The notes under the pieces: model-generated
The model's input: only the letters and a program-made list of their open reading frames with translations
The model's database searches: none
Told to the model about the DNA's origin: nothing
DNA from: Ruminococcus sp.
GTDB lineage: Bacteria > Bacillota > Clostridia > Oscillospirales > Ruminococcaceae
DNA length: 34,783 nt
Reading direction: 5' to 3'
Assembly: GCA_017470535.1 (NCBI GenBank)
Contig: JAFUYP010000053.1
Span: 1-34,783 of the forward strand
Program-made: the position numbers and the translations under genes
Shown: positions 1 through 6,710 of the stretch, piece after piece
Position numbering within the stretch: the stretch's first letter is position 1
Layout: every line of letters begins with the position of its first letter

Positions 1-170
1 AACACCGCACGACCACCGGCTCACGCCTTTGTGTGCCATCTGCTTGCCGGATTTCCGTCATAATACCCAATTTTACCTTGTCTTACGCCAGTAAAACTGC
101 GGCAAAAATGGGCATTCTGACGAAAATTCGGACGGCGCATTTGACACACAATGGTCGTGCGGTGTTGCCT
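1..170. repeat. MITE-like palindromic repeat, family 1 (left end cut by window)
   Basis: Positions 152-170 are the exact reverse complement of AGGCAACACCGCACGACCA; the matching left arm starts here without its first four bases, which lie outside the window. Inside, 40-90 and 97-145 form a long imperfect inverted repeat around a core resembling GATTTCCGTCATAATACCC. Positions 1-133 recur at 34651-34783 in the same orientation with one mismatch (128 versus 34778). No reading frame is present. A diverged relative lies at 6153-6313 and short derivatives at 7976 and 16268. Confidence 0.85.
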
Positions 171-174
171 AAAA

Positions 175-205
175 CAAAAACCGAGGGCTTTTGAAAGTCC
201 TCGGT
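175..205 (-). terminator. Intrinsic terminator after ddh
   Basis: CCGAGG (181-186) pairs with CCTCGG (199-204), and the leftward strand then carries a T-run (A's at 176-180). It starts just beyond the ddh stop codon and lies between ddh and the repeat. Confidence 0.8.
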
Positions 206-210
206 ATTTT

Positions 211-1200
211 TTATAACATCTTAGCTCTTAGCTCCTCGCCGGTCAGCGATGAGAGATAAGCAGGCGGTATGTCAAATATCGTCCTGCACCCTGTCATGCC
301 CTCGGAAGACATTCTTGCAATAGCCCTTGCAAAGCATACCAGCACGCTTGCGGTAAATTCCGGGTTCGAGCCGAGCTTTATCGAATACTCTATCATCTGG
401 CTCGTTTCCCTGTTCTCACCGGTAACGCCGCTTCTCATGACAAATCCGCCGTGCGGCATTTTCGTGTGGTCCTTTTCAAACTCCTCCTCCGATATAAAAT
501 GCACAGTCGTGTCATATTCATCGAAGTAGTTTTTCATGCCTTTTATTTCCTGCTCTATCTTTGAAATGTCAGCGCCGTCATGCGGCACTACAAAACACTC
601 TCTTGTGTGCTTCTGCCTCGTGGTAAGCTCCGGCTGCGAGCCGCTCCTTACCTCTTCAAGTGCCTTCTCCACCGGGCAGGTGTACTGTATGCCACGCTTG
701 ACGCCCTCAATGCGCCTTATAGCGTCAGAATGTCCCTGGCTGACACCCTTGCCCCAGAATGTATAGCTTTTGCCCTGCGGCAGTATGCTCTCGGCATATA
801 AACGGTTAAGCGAAAACAGTCCCGGGTCCCACCCGAGCGAGATAAACGCAAGATTACCGCTCTCACGGCTCGCCCTGTCAACATTTTCAAAATGCTCAGG
901 TATCCGTGCGTGTGTATCAAAGCTGTCTATGACGTTGAACATCTTAGCAAGCTGCGGTGTCTGCTGCGGCAGATCGGTCGCACTTCCTCCGCAGAGGATA
1001 AGCACATCCGCCTTGTCCTGTATCATCTTCGCATCACCAATGCTGTATACCGGCACACCCGGCGTGAGTATCTTCACGCTTTCAGGGTCACGCCTTGTGA
1101 GTACAGCCACAAGCTCAGTATCGGGGTTCTGCCTTATCGCCAGCTCTACGCCCCTTCCAAGATTTCCGTACCCTGCTATCGCTATCCTTATCTTTTCCAT
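211..1200 (-). CDS. ddh: meso-diaminopimelate D-dehydrogenase
   Basis: NADPH-dependent enzyme (EC 1.4.1.16) that makes meso-diaminopimelate directly from tetrahydrodipicolinate and ammonia, a one-step branch of lysine and peptidoglycan-precursor synthesis in the cytoplasm. The 329-residue product matches the family length. A Rossmann motif GYGNLGRG is at residues 10-17, and the family segments LGWDPGLFS and WGKGVSQGHSDA(I/L)RR are present. The start at 1200 is chosen because GGAGG lies 8 nt upstream; a further upstream start has no ribosome site. Only 58 nt separate it from the GTPase gene upstream, without a clear promoter or terminator, so it is probably the last gene of the G3E GTPase operon. 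Identity is recognised from sequence; co-transcription is inference. Confidence 0.93.
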   Translation of the reverse strand: MEKIRIAIAGYGNLGRGVELAIRQNPDTELVAVLTRRDPESVKILTPGVPVYSIGDAKMIQDKADVLILCGGSATDLPQQTPQLAKMFNVIDSFDTHARIPEHFENVDRASRESGNLAFISLGWDPGLFSLNRLYAESILPQGKSYTFWGKGVSQGHSDAIRRIEGVKRGIQYTCPVEKALEEVRSGSQPELTTRQKHTRECFVVPHDGADISKIEQEIKGMKNYFDEYDTTVHFISEEEFEKDHTKMPHGGFVMRSGVTGENRETSQMIEYSIKLGSNPEFTASVLVCFARAIARMSSEGMTGCRTIFDIPPAYLSSLTGEELRAKML

Positions 1201-1258
1201 TTGTTTTCGCCTCCGTGGTATGATCATATGATTTTATTGGAAAAATATGCTCCGTCAT

Positions 1259-2218
1259 TTAAAAGAATGTTGCAACTTCCTTTTCAGGCGGTGTCGCCAT
1301 TGAAACATCAGTCACTTTCAGTACCGGACCCTTGCCCCTGTACAGCTTGTTCTTTTCATATGCTATCGTACCCGTGACCTTTATCCAGTCACGGTTTTTG
1401 AGATTTCTGACACCCTTCCATTCTGCCGCCATGCCCATGTACTGTATATCCTCGACACAGCAGGTCATAACGTGCCTGCCGACTGCAAATGTATTCTCCG
1501 GGAACTTAGCATCTACTGCGACTATCCCTTTGAACTTCATCTCCTTGCCGACATACTTCTGCGGCTCCTCCATGATGTCCCTGTACCACAGCGCATAGTC
1601 GTTGTCATCAAGCGCTATCTTCGGTGCATTCACATCAAACGGCAGCGGGTCTTCGATGTCGTCGTATTTTACTCTGCCGTCAGTGTATTCGTAGGCGATG
1701 TTAATGCCCCTGCTCACACCACGGCATATCTTGTGCAGCTCCAGCATATCTATGCTGTCTGAGTATCTGTTGAATATTATAAGCTCTGCCGTTTGCAGCT
1801 TGTCTACTACAAGACTTCTGATGTTTGCGTTCATATTCACAAATGTAGAAGCGTCCGCTAAGCATATCTCCTGGTATATACCAAAATCCTCCGGCAAAGC
1901 ATTGAAAAGCTCGGACAGCTGCCACATACCGTTGTACTCTATAAGCACACGCTGTGCGTCGTTTTCATCGACAAGACGGTTTATGTTCTGCTCGTTGAGA
2001 TCTGCCGGGTCGTCTATAACTGCGACACTGACGTCCTTTGAGGACATCTTTGATGTATCAAGCTCCTCCTCGCCCTCCTCGCAGAGTATAACAAGAGTGC
2101 TTTCACCTGTGTTGAACCGCTGATCCTCAAGCGTCTGCTGGATAAACCTCGTCTTGCCTGCTTCCAAAAAGCCTGTAAACAGGTAAACAGGTATCCTTAT
2201 CTCGGGTGTACCGGGCAT
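1259..2218 (-). CDS. G3E (CobW-type) GTPase fused to YcgQ/DUF1980-like C-terminal domain
   Basis: The 319-residue protein starts with a G3E P-loop GTPase domain (GFLEAGKT, residues 16-23) and an NKxD-like base-recognition site NRYSD (150-154). The metal-binding CxCC motif typical of the family is absent. Residues about 222-310 look like the C-terminal domain of YcgQ-type proteins (DUF1980), with the signature R-x-x-x-TCCVED around 252-257 and a WIKVTGT strand. YcgQ proteins accompany YcgR permeases, so a metal or cofactor role is plausible but unproven. ATG at 2218 follows the upstream gene by 3 nt, with its ribosome site inside that gene's end, so the two are translationally coupled. The domain assignment at the C-terminus is by pattern recognition only. 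Confidence 0.75.
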   Translation of the reverse strand: MPGTPEIRIPVYLFTGFLEAGKTRFIQQTLEDQRFNTGESTLVILCEEGEEELDTSKMSSKDVSVAVIDDPADLNEQNINRLVDENDAQRVLIEYNGMWQLSELFNALPEDFGIYQEICLADASTFVNMNANIRSLVVDKLQTAELIIFNRYSDSIDMLELHKICRGVSRGINIAYEYTDGRVKYDDIEDPLPFDVNAPKIALDDNDYALWYRDIMEEPQKYVGKEMKFKGIVAVDAKFPENTFAVGRHVMTCCVEDIQYMGMAAEWKGVRNLKNRDWIKVTGTIAYEKNKLYRGKGPVLKVTDVSMATPPEKEVATFF

Positions 2219-2221
2219 AGC

Positions 2222-3325
2222 TTACGCCTCCTCAACGCCGAACAGCTCGGCGATAGCCTTTTCATTTATCTTTGAGCCTATTACACAAAGTCTGCCTGTT
2301 ACGCCGGCAGAGCCGCTCCTTACATCGGGTGTTCCGGGTATATAGTCATAATGTATCCAGCTGCCGTCTGCTGCCGGAACTATACCCTTTGCACGCAGTA
2401 TAACACCGTATTTTTCTTCATCTTCAAGAGCATTAAGTGCTGCAAGTATCTCTTCCTTTGTGAACTTCTTAGCACTCTCAGCGCCCCAGCTTGTGAATAC
2501 ATCATCAGCATGGTGGTGATGATGATGCTCGTGGTCGTGATCGTGGTCGTGGTCATGATGTTCATGGTCATGTTCATGGTCATGATGATGTTCATGCTCA
2601 TCGTGGTCATGGTGGTGATGCTCGTGGTCATGCTCATCATGGTCATGGTCGTGATGATGATGTTCATGCTCGTGCTCTTCGCTCTCCTTCTTAGCCTCTT
2701 CAAGAAGTGCAGCAAGCTCGTCATCAAGGGTATTCTTCATCGTCATAGCCTCAACGATAGCGCTGCCCGAAAGCTCGTCCCAGTCGGTAGTAACGACGGT
2801 CGCCTTGTCATTGAGCGCTTTTAACCTTGCCACGCAGTCATCGAGCTTGTCCTGTGCAAGACCCTTTGTGTGACTGAGTATCAGACAGCTCGCATAGGTT
2901 ATCTGATTGTTGAAAAACTCACCGAAGTTTTTCTGATACATCTTGCATTTCTTTGCATCTACAACAGTTGTAAAGCCGTCAAGCTCCACGTCCTTCGAGT
3001 CAATATTCTGAACAGCTCTTATAACATCGGACAGCTTGCCGACACCCGAAGGCTCTATAAGTATCCTGTCAGGGTGATACTGAGTCAGCACCTGCTCCAA
3101 AGCCTTGCCGAAGTCACCCACCAGCGAGCAGCATATACAGCCGGAGTTCATTTCAGTTATCTGAACGCCTGCCTCCTGCAAAAATCCGCCGTCAATGCCT
3201 ATCTCACCGAATTCATTCTCTATAAGCACTAACTGCTCGTTATTAAAGCCGTCTGCGATGAGCTTTTTGATAAGGGTCGTTTTGCCAGCCCCGAGAAAGC
3301 CTGAAAAAATAGTGATCTTTGTCAT
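2222..3325 (-). CDS. G3E GTPase metallochaperone with long His-rich metal-binding segment
   Basis: CobW/YeiR/ZNG1-type GTPase of 367 residues. The P-loop GFLGAGKT is at 9-16 and the metal-binding CICC motif at 63-66. A segment at 218-272 consists almost only of His, Asp and Glu, typical of zinc- or nickel-storing metallochaperones. A CobW C-terminal domain follows at about 275-365. The NKxD site is degenerate (SHTK at 151-154). It is the first gene of a three-gene leftward operon with its own strong promoter at 3368-3396. Likely role: GTP-driven delivery of zinc, or another transition metal, to client proteins. I see no obvious Zur-type operator. The His codons make the DNA at 2500-2690 look like a simple repeat. 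Confidence 0.88.
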   Translation of the reverse strand: MTKITIFSGFLGAGKTTLIKKLIADGFNNEQLVLIENEFGEIGIDGGFLQEAGVQITEMNSGCICCSLVGDFGKALEQVLTQYHPDRILIEPSGVGKLSDVIRAVQNIDSKDVELDGFTTVVDAKKCKMYQKNFGEFFNNQITYASCLILSHTKGLAQDKLDDCVARLKALNDKATVVTTDWDELSGSAIVEAMTMKNTLDDELAALLEEAKKESEEHEHEHHHHDHDHDEHDHEHHHHDHDEHEHHHDHEHDHEHHDHDHDHDHEHHHHHHADDVFTSWGAESAKKFTKEEILAALNALEDEEKYGVILRAKGIVPAADGSWIHYDYIPGTPDVRSGSAGVTGRLCVIGSKINEKAIAELFGVEEA

Positions 3326-3367
3326 AAATAACTACTTCCTTTCAAGAATTTATTTTTACAAAAATAT

Positions 3368-3396
3368 ATTATACCACTTTTGTCTGCATTAATCAA
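3368..3396 (-). promoter_or_regulatory. Sigma-A promoter of the G3E GTPase-ddh operon
   Basis: On the leftward strand TTGATT, 17 nt, TATAAT. The -10 is about 42 nt upstream of the first start codon. Confidence 0.8.
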
Positions 3397-3446
3397 GTGT
3401 TTTTTATGAATGGAAATTGACCTTTAAATAATTTTTTAAAAAAATC

Positions 3447-3475
3447 TTGACAAGAGGTAAGATATGTGCTATAAT
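3447..3475 (+). promoter_or_regulatory. Consensus sigma-A promoter of the tRNA-Leu gene
   Basis: TTGACA, 17 nt, TATAAT, with an extended -10 (TGC directly before TATAAT). It matches consensus at every hexamer position and points toward the tRNA. Confidence 0.88.
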
Positions 3476-3481
3476 ATTATA

Positions 3482-3567
3482 GTCAAAGTGAGCTTTGACA
3501 TTAATGTGGATCAGTGCGAAAGTCACCCACCTCGCCGAAATGGGGCGTGTAAAAGTACCATTTATAT
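3482..3567 (+). other. Structured 5' leader of the tRNA-Leu transcript
   Basis: About 86 nt lie between the expected transcription start and the mature tRNA. The leader begins with a perfect stem GTCAAAG-TGAG-CTTTGAC (3482-3499). A second hairpin (GTGG...CCAC with inner GTG/CAC) and a third (CGCC...GGCG) follow. It presumably is removed by RNase P; no other role is evident. Confidence 0.45.
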
Positions 3568-3653
3568 GCAGGAGTGGCGGAATGGCAGACGCGCTGGCTT
3601 CAGGTGCCAGTGATCGCAAGGTTGTGTGGGTTCAAGTCCCATCTCCTGCACCA
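3568..3653 (+). tRNA. tRNA-Leu (anticodon CAG), CCA encoded
   Basis: Acceptor arms GCAGGAG (3568-3574) and CTCCTGC (3643-3649) pair fully, with discriminator A at 3650 and encoded CCA at 3651-3653. The anticodon stem CTGGC/GCCAG encloses the loop TTCAGGT, giving anticodon CAG, which reads CUG codons. The T-loop GTTCAAGTC and a long type-II variable arm (around 3611-3626) fit leucine tRNA. It is flanked by its own promoter and terminator. Confidence 0.95.
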
Positions 3654-3658
3654 AAAAA

Positions 3659-3689
3659 GCGAGCTAAGCAAAGCTTAGTCCGCTTTTTT
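3659..3689 (+). terminator. Terminator of tRNA-Leu
   Basis: A ten-base stem with a two-base internal mismatch (3659-3668 with 3674-3683) is followed by six T's. It starts 5 nt after the CCA end. Confidence 0.85.
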
Positions 3690-3690
3690 G

Positions 3691-3735
3691 TATTATTCAC
3701 TATTCATTATTCATTCTTCATTATTCACTTTTCAG
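3691..3735. repeat. Short AT-rich tandem repeat (TTCATTAT-like units)
   Basis: Roughly five imperfect copies of ATTCA(T/C)T lie in tandem. There is no gene here. Together with the following terminator (3783-3808) and unremarkable sequence to 3909, this fills the gap between the tRNA and the acetolactate decarboxylase gene. Confidence 0.5.
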
Positions 3736-3782
3736 TAAAAACAAATGATTTCCTGCTGTCATCTTTTCCGTTTTCCACTTAC

Positions 3783-3808
3783 AAAAAGCTCGTATTTACG
3801 AGCTTTTT
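3783..3808. terminator. Bidirectional terminator-like hairpin without an obvious gene
   Basis: AAAAAGCTCGTA and TACGAGCTTTTT form a perfect 12-bp stem with a 2-nt loop and T-runs on both strands. No gene ends directly next to it; it may back up the tRNA terminator. Confidence 0.6.
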
Positions 3809-3909
3809 TCTTTTGCCCGTTGACTGCTGTCACAGCCGCACTTGAAGGCAAAGAGCAACCGCTATCTTGAACCACCAACGACATCTCAGTTGTTTCATAT
3901 CTTCGGAAA

Positions 3910-3937
3910 CAAAAACAGCCGGTCACACGACCGGCTG
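3910..3937 (-). terminator. Terminator of the acetolactate decarboxylase gene
   Basis: CAGCCGGTC and GACCGGCTG form a 9-bp stem with loop ACAC. On the leftward strand it is followed by a T-run (A's at 3911-3915). It lies 11 nt beyond the stop codon. Confidence 0.9.
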
Positions 3938-3948
3938 CTGCATTATTA

Positions 3949-4914
3949 TCAGTCCTTTGTTTCTACCTTTTTGATGTCATCTGACTGGTCTATCGTAAGA
4001 TCAAGTGTCGGGAACATCTCTGTGTCCGGCAGCTGCATATTGAAGCCCTGTGTAGCGTCGATCTTCAGCTTAGCTGTATCCACCTCAAGGTCAAGCACAT
4101 GACCGCCGAGCTTCTTATCCTCTGAGATAAAGTGCAGATGCCACCCTACTGCGTTAAGATCCTCCATATACTGCGGACAGTAAAGAGCAACTACCGTACC
4201 CTCTATATCGTCCCAGCTGAATTCACGCTGATCTGTTGCAAGCGCTTCTGCAAGCGGCTTGTAGGGGAGCTCCTGCTTTAACTCACTGCGTGCGTGCATC
4301 TTTTTGAATTTGCCGTCTATCCTTACCATATAAAACTGATTCTTGCCGAGCTTTTCCACCTTTTCATCGAGCAGCTTTTTAACATCGGCAATGCTTGAAA
4401 TGCCGCTTATATCCTCAGTTTCATCAGCATCAAAGAACGTCACATTTGAAAACGGTATAGTTTCGTCATCGGGTGCTTCCTCGACAGAACCGTCCGAAGT
4501 AGCTCTGTAAACATTTCCGTCTACCATTATAAGCTCGCCGTTTACTCCCTCAAATGTACCGATGCCTGTATCGCCTTTCTCTTTGAGGTCCTTAACACTT
4601 ACGCTTCCGTAATAGTCACCGAGCGTCAGTCCCTGTAAAAGCGATACCTGATAGATTGTTTCTCTGTCAGTGTCTGATGTCACGTCTGTCGCATCAGTCT
4701 CGTCGTCTGACAACTCTGTTATCTCAGTTTCGCTTTCAGCTGCGGATGAGCTTCCCTCTGCTGCACTGTCAGCCGTGGAAGAGCTTTCCTCTGCTGCCGA
4801 TGAGCTTTCCGCCTTTGAAGTCTCGTCTGCCTTGCTGCTTGATGATGAACTGTTACCGCACGATGTGAGCATTGCCAGTGCCAGTGTACACATTATCAGC
4901 ATTCTTTTTTTCAT
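3949..4914 (-). CDS. Alpha-acetolactate decarboxylase, predicted surface lipoprotein
   Basis: The enzyme converts alpha-acetolactate to acetoin (EC 4.1.1.5). Residues about 86-297 carry the family's segments: HGD-like KGDTGIGTF, DGELI-like NGELIMVDG, and FYMVRIDG. The three metal-ligand histidines H259, H261 and H272 have the spacing (2 and 11 residues) known from Brevibacillus AldB. Residues 1-19 form a lipoprotein signal peptide ending in LTSC, followed by a Ser/Glu/Ala-rich linker to about 85. The protein should therefore be anchored outside the membrane, which is rare for this family. The start at 4914 has GAGGT 8 nt upstream. It is a single-gene unit with its own promoter and terminator; no acetolactate synthase is nearby. 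Confidence 0.88.
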   Translation of the reverse strand: MKKRMLIMCTLALAMLTSCGNSSSSSSKADETSKAESSSAAEESSSTADSAAEGSSSAAESETEITELSDDETDATDVTSDTDRETIYQVSLLQGLTLGDYYGSVSVKDLKEKGDTGIGTFEGVNGELIMVDGNVYRATSDGSVEEAPDDETIPFSNVTFFDADETEDISGISSIADVKKLLDEKVEKLGKNQFYMVRIDGKFKKMHARSELKQELPYKPLAEALATDQREFSWDDIEGTVVALYCPQYMEDLNAVGWHLHFISEDKKLGGHVLDLEVDTAKLKIDATQGFNMQLPDTEMFPTLDLTIDQSDDIKKVETKD

Positions 4915-4961
4915 AATAATTACCTCACATTTCTTGTTTTTAACAATTATTAACAAATTGT

Positions 4962-4990
4962 ATTATACAACAAATCGGGCAACTTGTCAA
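4962..4990 (-). promoter_or_regulatory. Promoter of the acetolactate decarboxylase gene
   Basis: Leftward TTGACA, 17 nt, TATAAT, both hexamers perfect. Confidence 0.87.
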
Positions 4991-4992
4991 TG

Positions 4993-5006
4993 ATTGATTA
5001 ATCAAT
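4993..5006. promoter_or_regulatory. Candidate operator next to the -35 of the decarboxylase promoter
   Basis: ATTGATTAATCAAT is a perfect 14-bp palindrome starting 3 bp upstream of the -35 hexamer. The position suits an activator or repressor site. No regulator gene adjoins it. Confidence 0.4.
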
Positions 5007-5047
5007 AATACACAAATCAACTATGCGGTTTTTGTACAATATCACCA

Positions 5048-6139
5048 TCAGGCTTCCTTGACCCATTCAAGCAGTCTTTCTCTTGCATCGGGTATATCCT
5101 CGCAGTAGATGCTCATGACCTCCTTAACATCTGCACCGTCTGCGAGCTTCTTCACAGTATCGGTACTTGCACCGAACCCTGCACTGCCCTGCGTTGCGAT
5201 AAGGTGTATCGTTTTGCCGGAGAGATCATTCTGTTCAAGGAATGTCGCCACCGGCATAGGTATATCTCCCCACCACAGCGGATAGATAAGTATTATGTCA
5301 TCATAGCCGCTTATGTCTATGCTCTCTATCTCCGGGCGTGCAGAGGAGCTTTTTTCATCTCCTGCGACTGAAACAGTATCAGCATAGCTTGACGGGTACT
5401 TTTTGCCTGTGAGTGTGATAGCCTTGCTTTCAAGCCCCGTGATGTCGCAGAGCATATCCGACAAAAGCTCATCACTTCCCATAAGCTCACCGTCAGCCTT
5501 CAGAAGCGATGCGCCCGATACTGCATCTATGTCCTCTTCAAAGTCGGTATTCCCGACCCTTGTGAAATAGACCACCAGCGCCTTGCCGTCCCAAGCCGCT
5601 TTCTCGCCTGTGACCTTTTCATCATAGCTTATCTCGACCATCTTTAAATGCCTGTTCATGTACGGCACAGCCGCAAGCCCTATCGCTAAGCACGCTGCAG
5701 CGATAACTGCTGTGAGGATAACGGCTTTCTTCTTTTTCTTAGCCCTGAAAACAAAGTGCATCATGCCGTGTACAGCGCCGAGCGTGAGCACCGACGTTGC
5801 AAGATACCTGTGAATATCCACGCTCTGGAAATGCTCGAACCACGGGAATATCGTCCTTGAAACGCCCATGCCGCTGATAACCATGGCGATAATGCTCAAA
5901 AGCAAAAGTATCGTTACTATGTCAAAGAATATCCTCTCCGGCTTTTTGTTTCTCAGTACCGCCTTGCGCCACCAGCTTTTCATGATAATATGAGCGATAA
6001 GGCATACAAAAAACGCTATCCCCATAAACTCATGGATAAGACTTCCTGTAAATACTATCATCATCTGTGCAAGCAATAGTACATACATAAGTATGTCGAT
6101 AACGATGCCTGCTGTCTTTTTAAGTTTGTTTTTTTCCAT
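5048..6139 (-). CDS. DUF4405-type membrane protein with C-terminal flavodoxin domain
   Basis: The 363-residue protein has five predicted membrane helices (about 11-31, 38-54, 72-92, 112-131, 139-158). Histidines in the helices and loops (H36, H49, H103, H110, H124, H128) resemble the cytochrome-b-like DUF4405 fold. Residues 184-363 form a flavodoxin-like domain: the FMN phosphate loop is YFTRVGNTD (191-199), and the aromatic loop and core are YPLWWGDIPMP. Positive-inside clustering (KNKLKK, RKAVLRNKK, RAKKKKK) places the flavodoxin domain outside the membrane. It may pass electrons across the membrane to an external FMN domain; this is inference. The start at 6139 has AAAGGAG upstream. Its promoter lies beyond a repeat element, which is thus in its 5' UTR. 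Confidence 0.75.
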   Translation of the reverse strand: MEKNKLKKTAGIVIDILMYVLLLAQMMIVFTGSLIHEFMGIAFFVCLIAHIIMKSWWRKAVLRNKKPERIFFDIVTILLLLSIIAMVISGMGVSRTIFPWFEHFQSVDIHRYLATSVLTLGAVHGMMHFVFRAKKKKKAVILTAVIAAACLAIGLAAVPYMNRHLKMVEISYDEKVTGEKAAWDGKALVVYFTRVGNTDFEEDIDAVSGASLLKADGELMGSDELLSDMLCDITGLESKAITLTGKKYPSSYADTVSVAGDEKSSSARPEIESIDISGYDDIILIYPLWWGDIPMPVATFLEQNDLSGKTIHLIATQGSAGFGASTDTVKKLADGADVKEVMSIYCEDIPDARERLLEWVKEA

Positions 6140-6152
6140 AAATACTCCTTTT

Positions 6153-6313
6153 AGGCAATACCGCACAAAGATTGTGATACAGATACGCAGTCAGATTTTT
6201 CGTTAGATTGCCCAAATTTACCGCAGGAATACTAACGTATTTCAAGGTAAATTTGGGTGATATGACGGAAAATCTGCAAGTATATGTGCCGCAATCTTTG
6301 TGCGGTGTTGCCT
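6153..6313. repeat. MITE-like palindromic repeat, family 1 variant, in a 5' UTR
   Basis: Terminal inverted repeats of 22 bp (AGGCAATACCGCACAAAGATTG and the complement of the right end, AGGCAACACCGCACAAAGATTG) differ at one base. Inner arms repeat the family core: CAGATTTT(C/T)CGT, then CCCAAATTTACC on each side of a short loop. The element ends about 5 nt before the ribosome site of the flavodoxin-domain gene. Its own promoter is on the far side, so the hairpin is transcribed. Confidence 0.85.
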
Positions 6314-6338
6314 TTAGCTCGACCTTTTGTGTGAAATG

Positions 6339-6367
6339 ATTATACCATAAATTTGTATTTTTTGCAA
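6339..6367 (-). promoter_or_regulatory. Promoter of the DUF4405-flavodoxin gene
   Basis: Leftward TTGCAA, 17 nt, TATAAT. The predicted transcript starts about 6332 and crosses the whole repeat at 6153-6313 before reaching the start codon at 6139. Confidence 0.75.
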
Positions 6368-6448
6368 TAGCATAAAGCTTTTTTCACGTTTGGCTACACA
6401 TTGAGTGATAGTTGTAGTTAAAGCTACAAAAGCGCAGAAAACTGACTA

Positions 6449-6477
6449 TTGTATTTTTTTATGGGTCGTGTTATTAT
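6449..6477 (+). promoter_or_regulatory. Promoter of the small signal-peptide-like gene
   Basis: TTGTAT, 17 nt, TATTAT. It lies 42 nt upstream of the start at 6519 and is divergent from the promoter at 6339-6367. Confidence 0.55.
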
Positions 6478-6518
6478 ATAGACACAGCAAAACGAAACAC
6501 AAAAAGGAGCGGATAAAA

Positions 6519-6617
6519 ATGAAAAGAAAGTCAAACACATTACTCGCAGCGGCAACTACACTTTTACTTGCAGCCGCAGCACTCAGCACATTCACATCAT
6601 ACGCACATACAGCGTAA
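6519..6617 (+). CDS. 32-residue secreted or membrane peptide, unknown function
   Basis: The peptide begins MKRKSNTLLAAATT, continues with a Leu/Ala-rich hydrophobic core and ends SYAHTA. The whole product therefore looks like a signal peptide with a possible cleavage site after SYA, leaving only three residues. A strong ribosome site (AAGGAG, 8 nt spacing), a promoter and an immediate terminator make it a complete minigene rather than a chance frame. It might be a precursor of a small signalling peptide, a membrane-acting peptide, or the remnant of a secreted protein gene. I do not recognise a family. Confidence 0.55.
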   Translation: MKRKSNTLLAAATTLLLAAAALSTFTSYAHTA

Positions 6618-6659
6618 AAACCCAAACCACCTACACACATTATAATAGATCTCCCCCAC

Positions 6660-6690
6660 CCCCCTGTTTTGTCAACAGGGGGACTTTTTT
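6660..6690 (+). terminator. Terminator of the small peptide gene
   Basis: CCCCCTGTT and AACAGGGGG pair perfectly around TTGTC; T's follow at 6685-6690. Confidence 0.88.
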
Positions 6691-6710
6691 GTCTTGAGGC
6701 AGTTACAGCA

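Noticed and set aside
2500-2690. GAT/CAT-rich simple repeat that could be a tandem array or a CRISPR-like tract
   Set aside because: It is the coding DNA of a His/Asp/Glu-rich segment, in frame in the G3E GTPase; there are no spacers or regular repeats.
3495-3845. Open frame of 116 codons across the tRNA-Leu gene
   Set aside because: It runs straight through a complete tRNA and its terminator and has no ribosome site.
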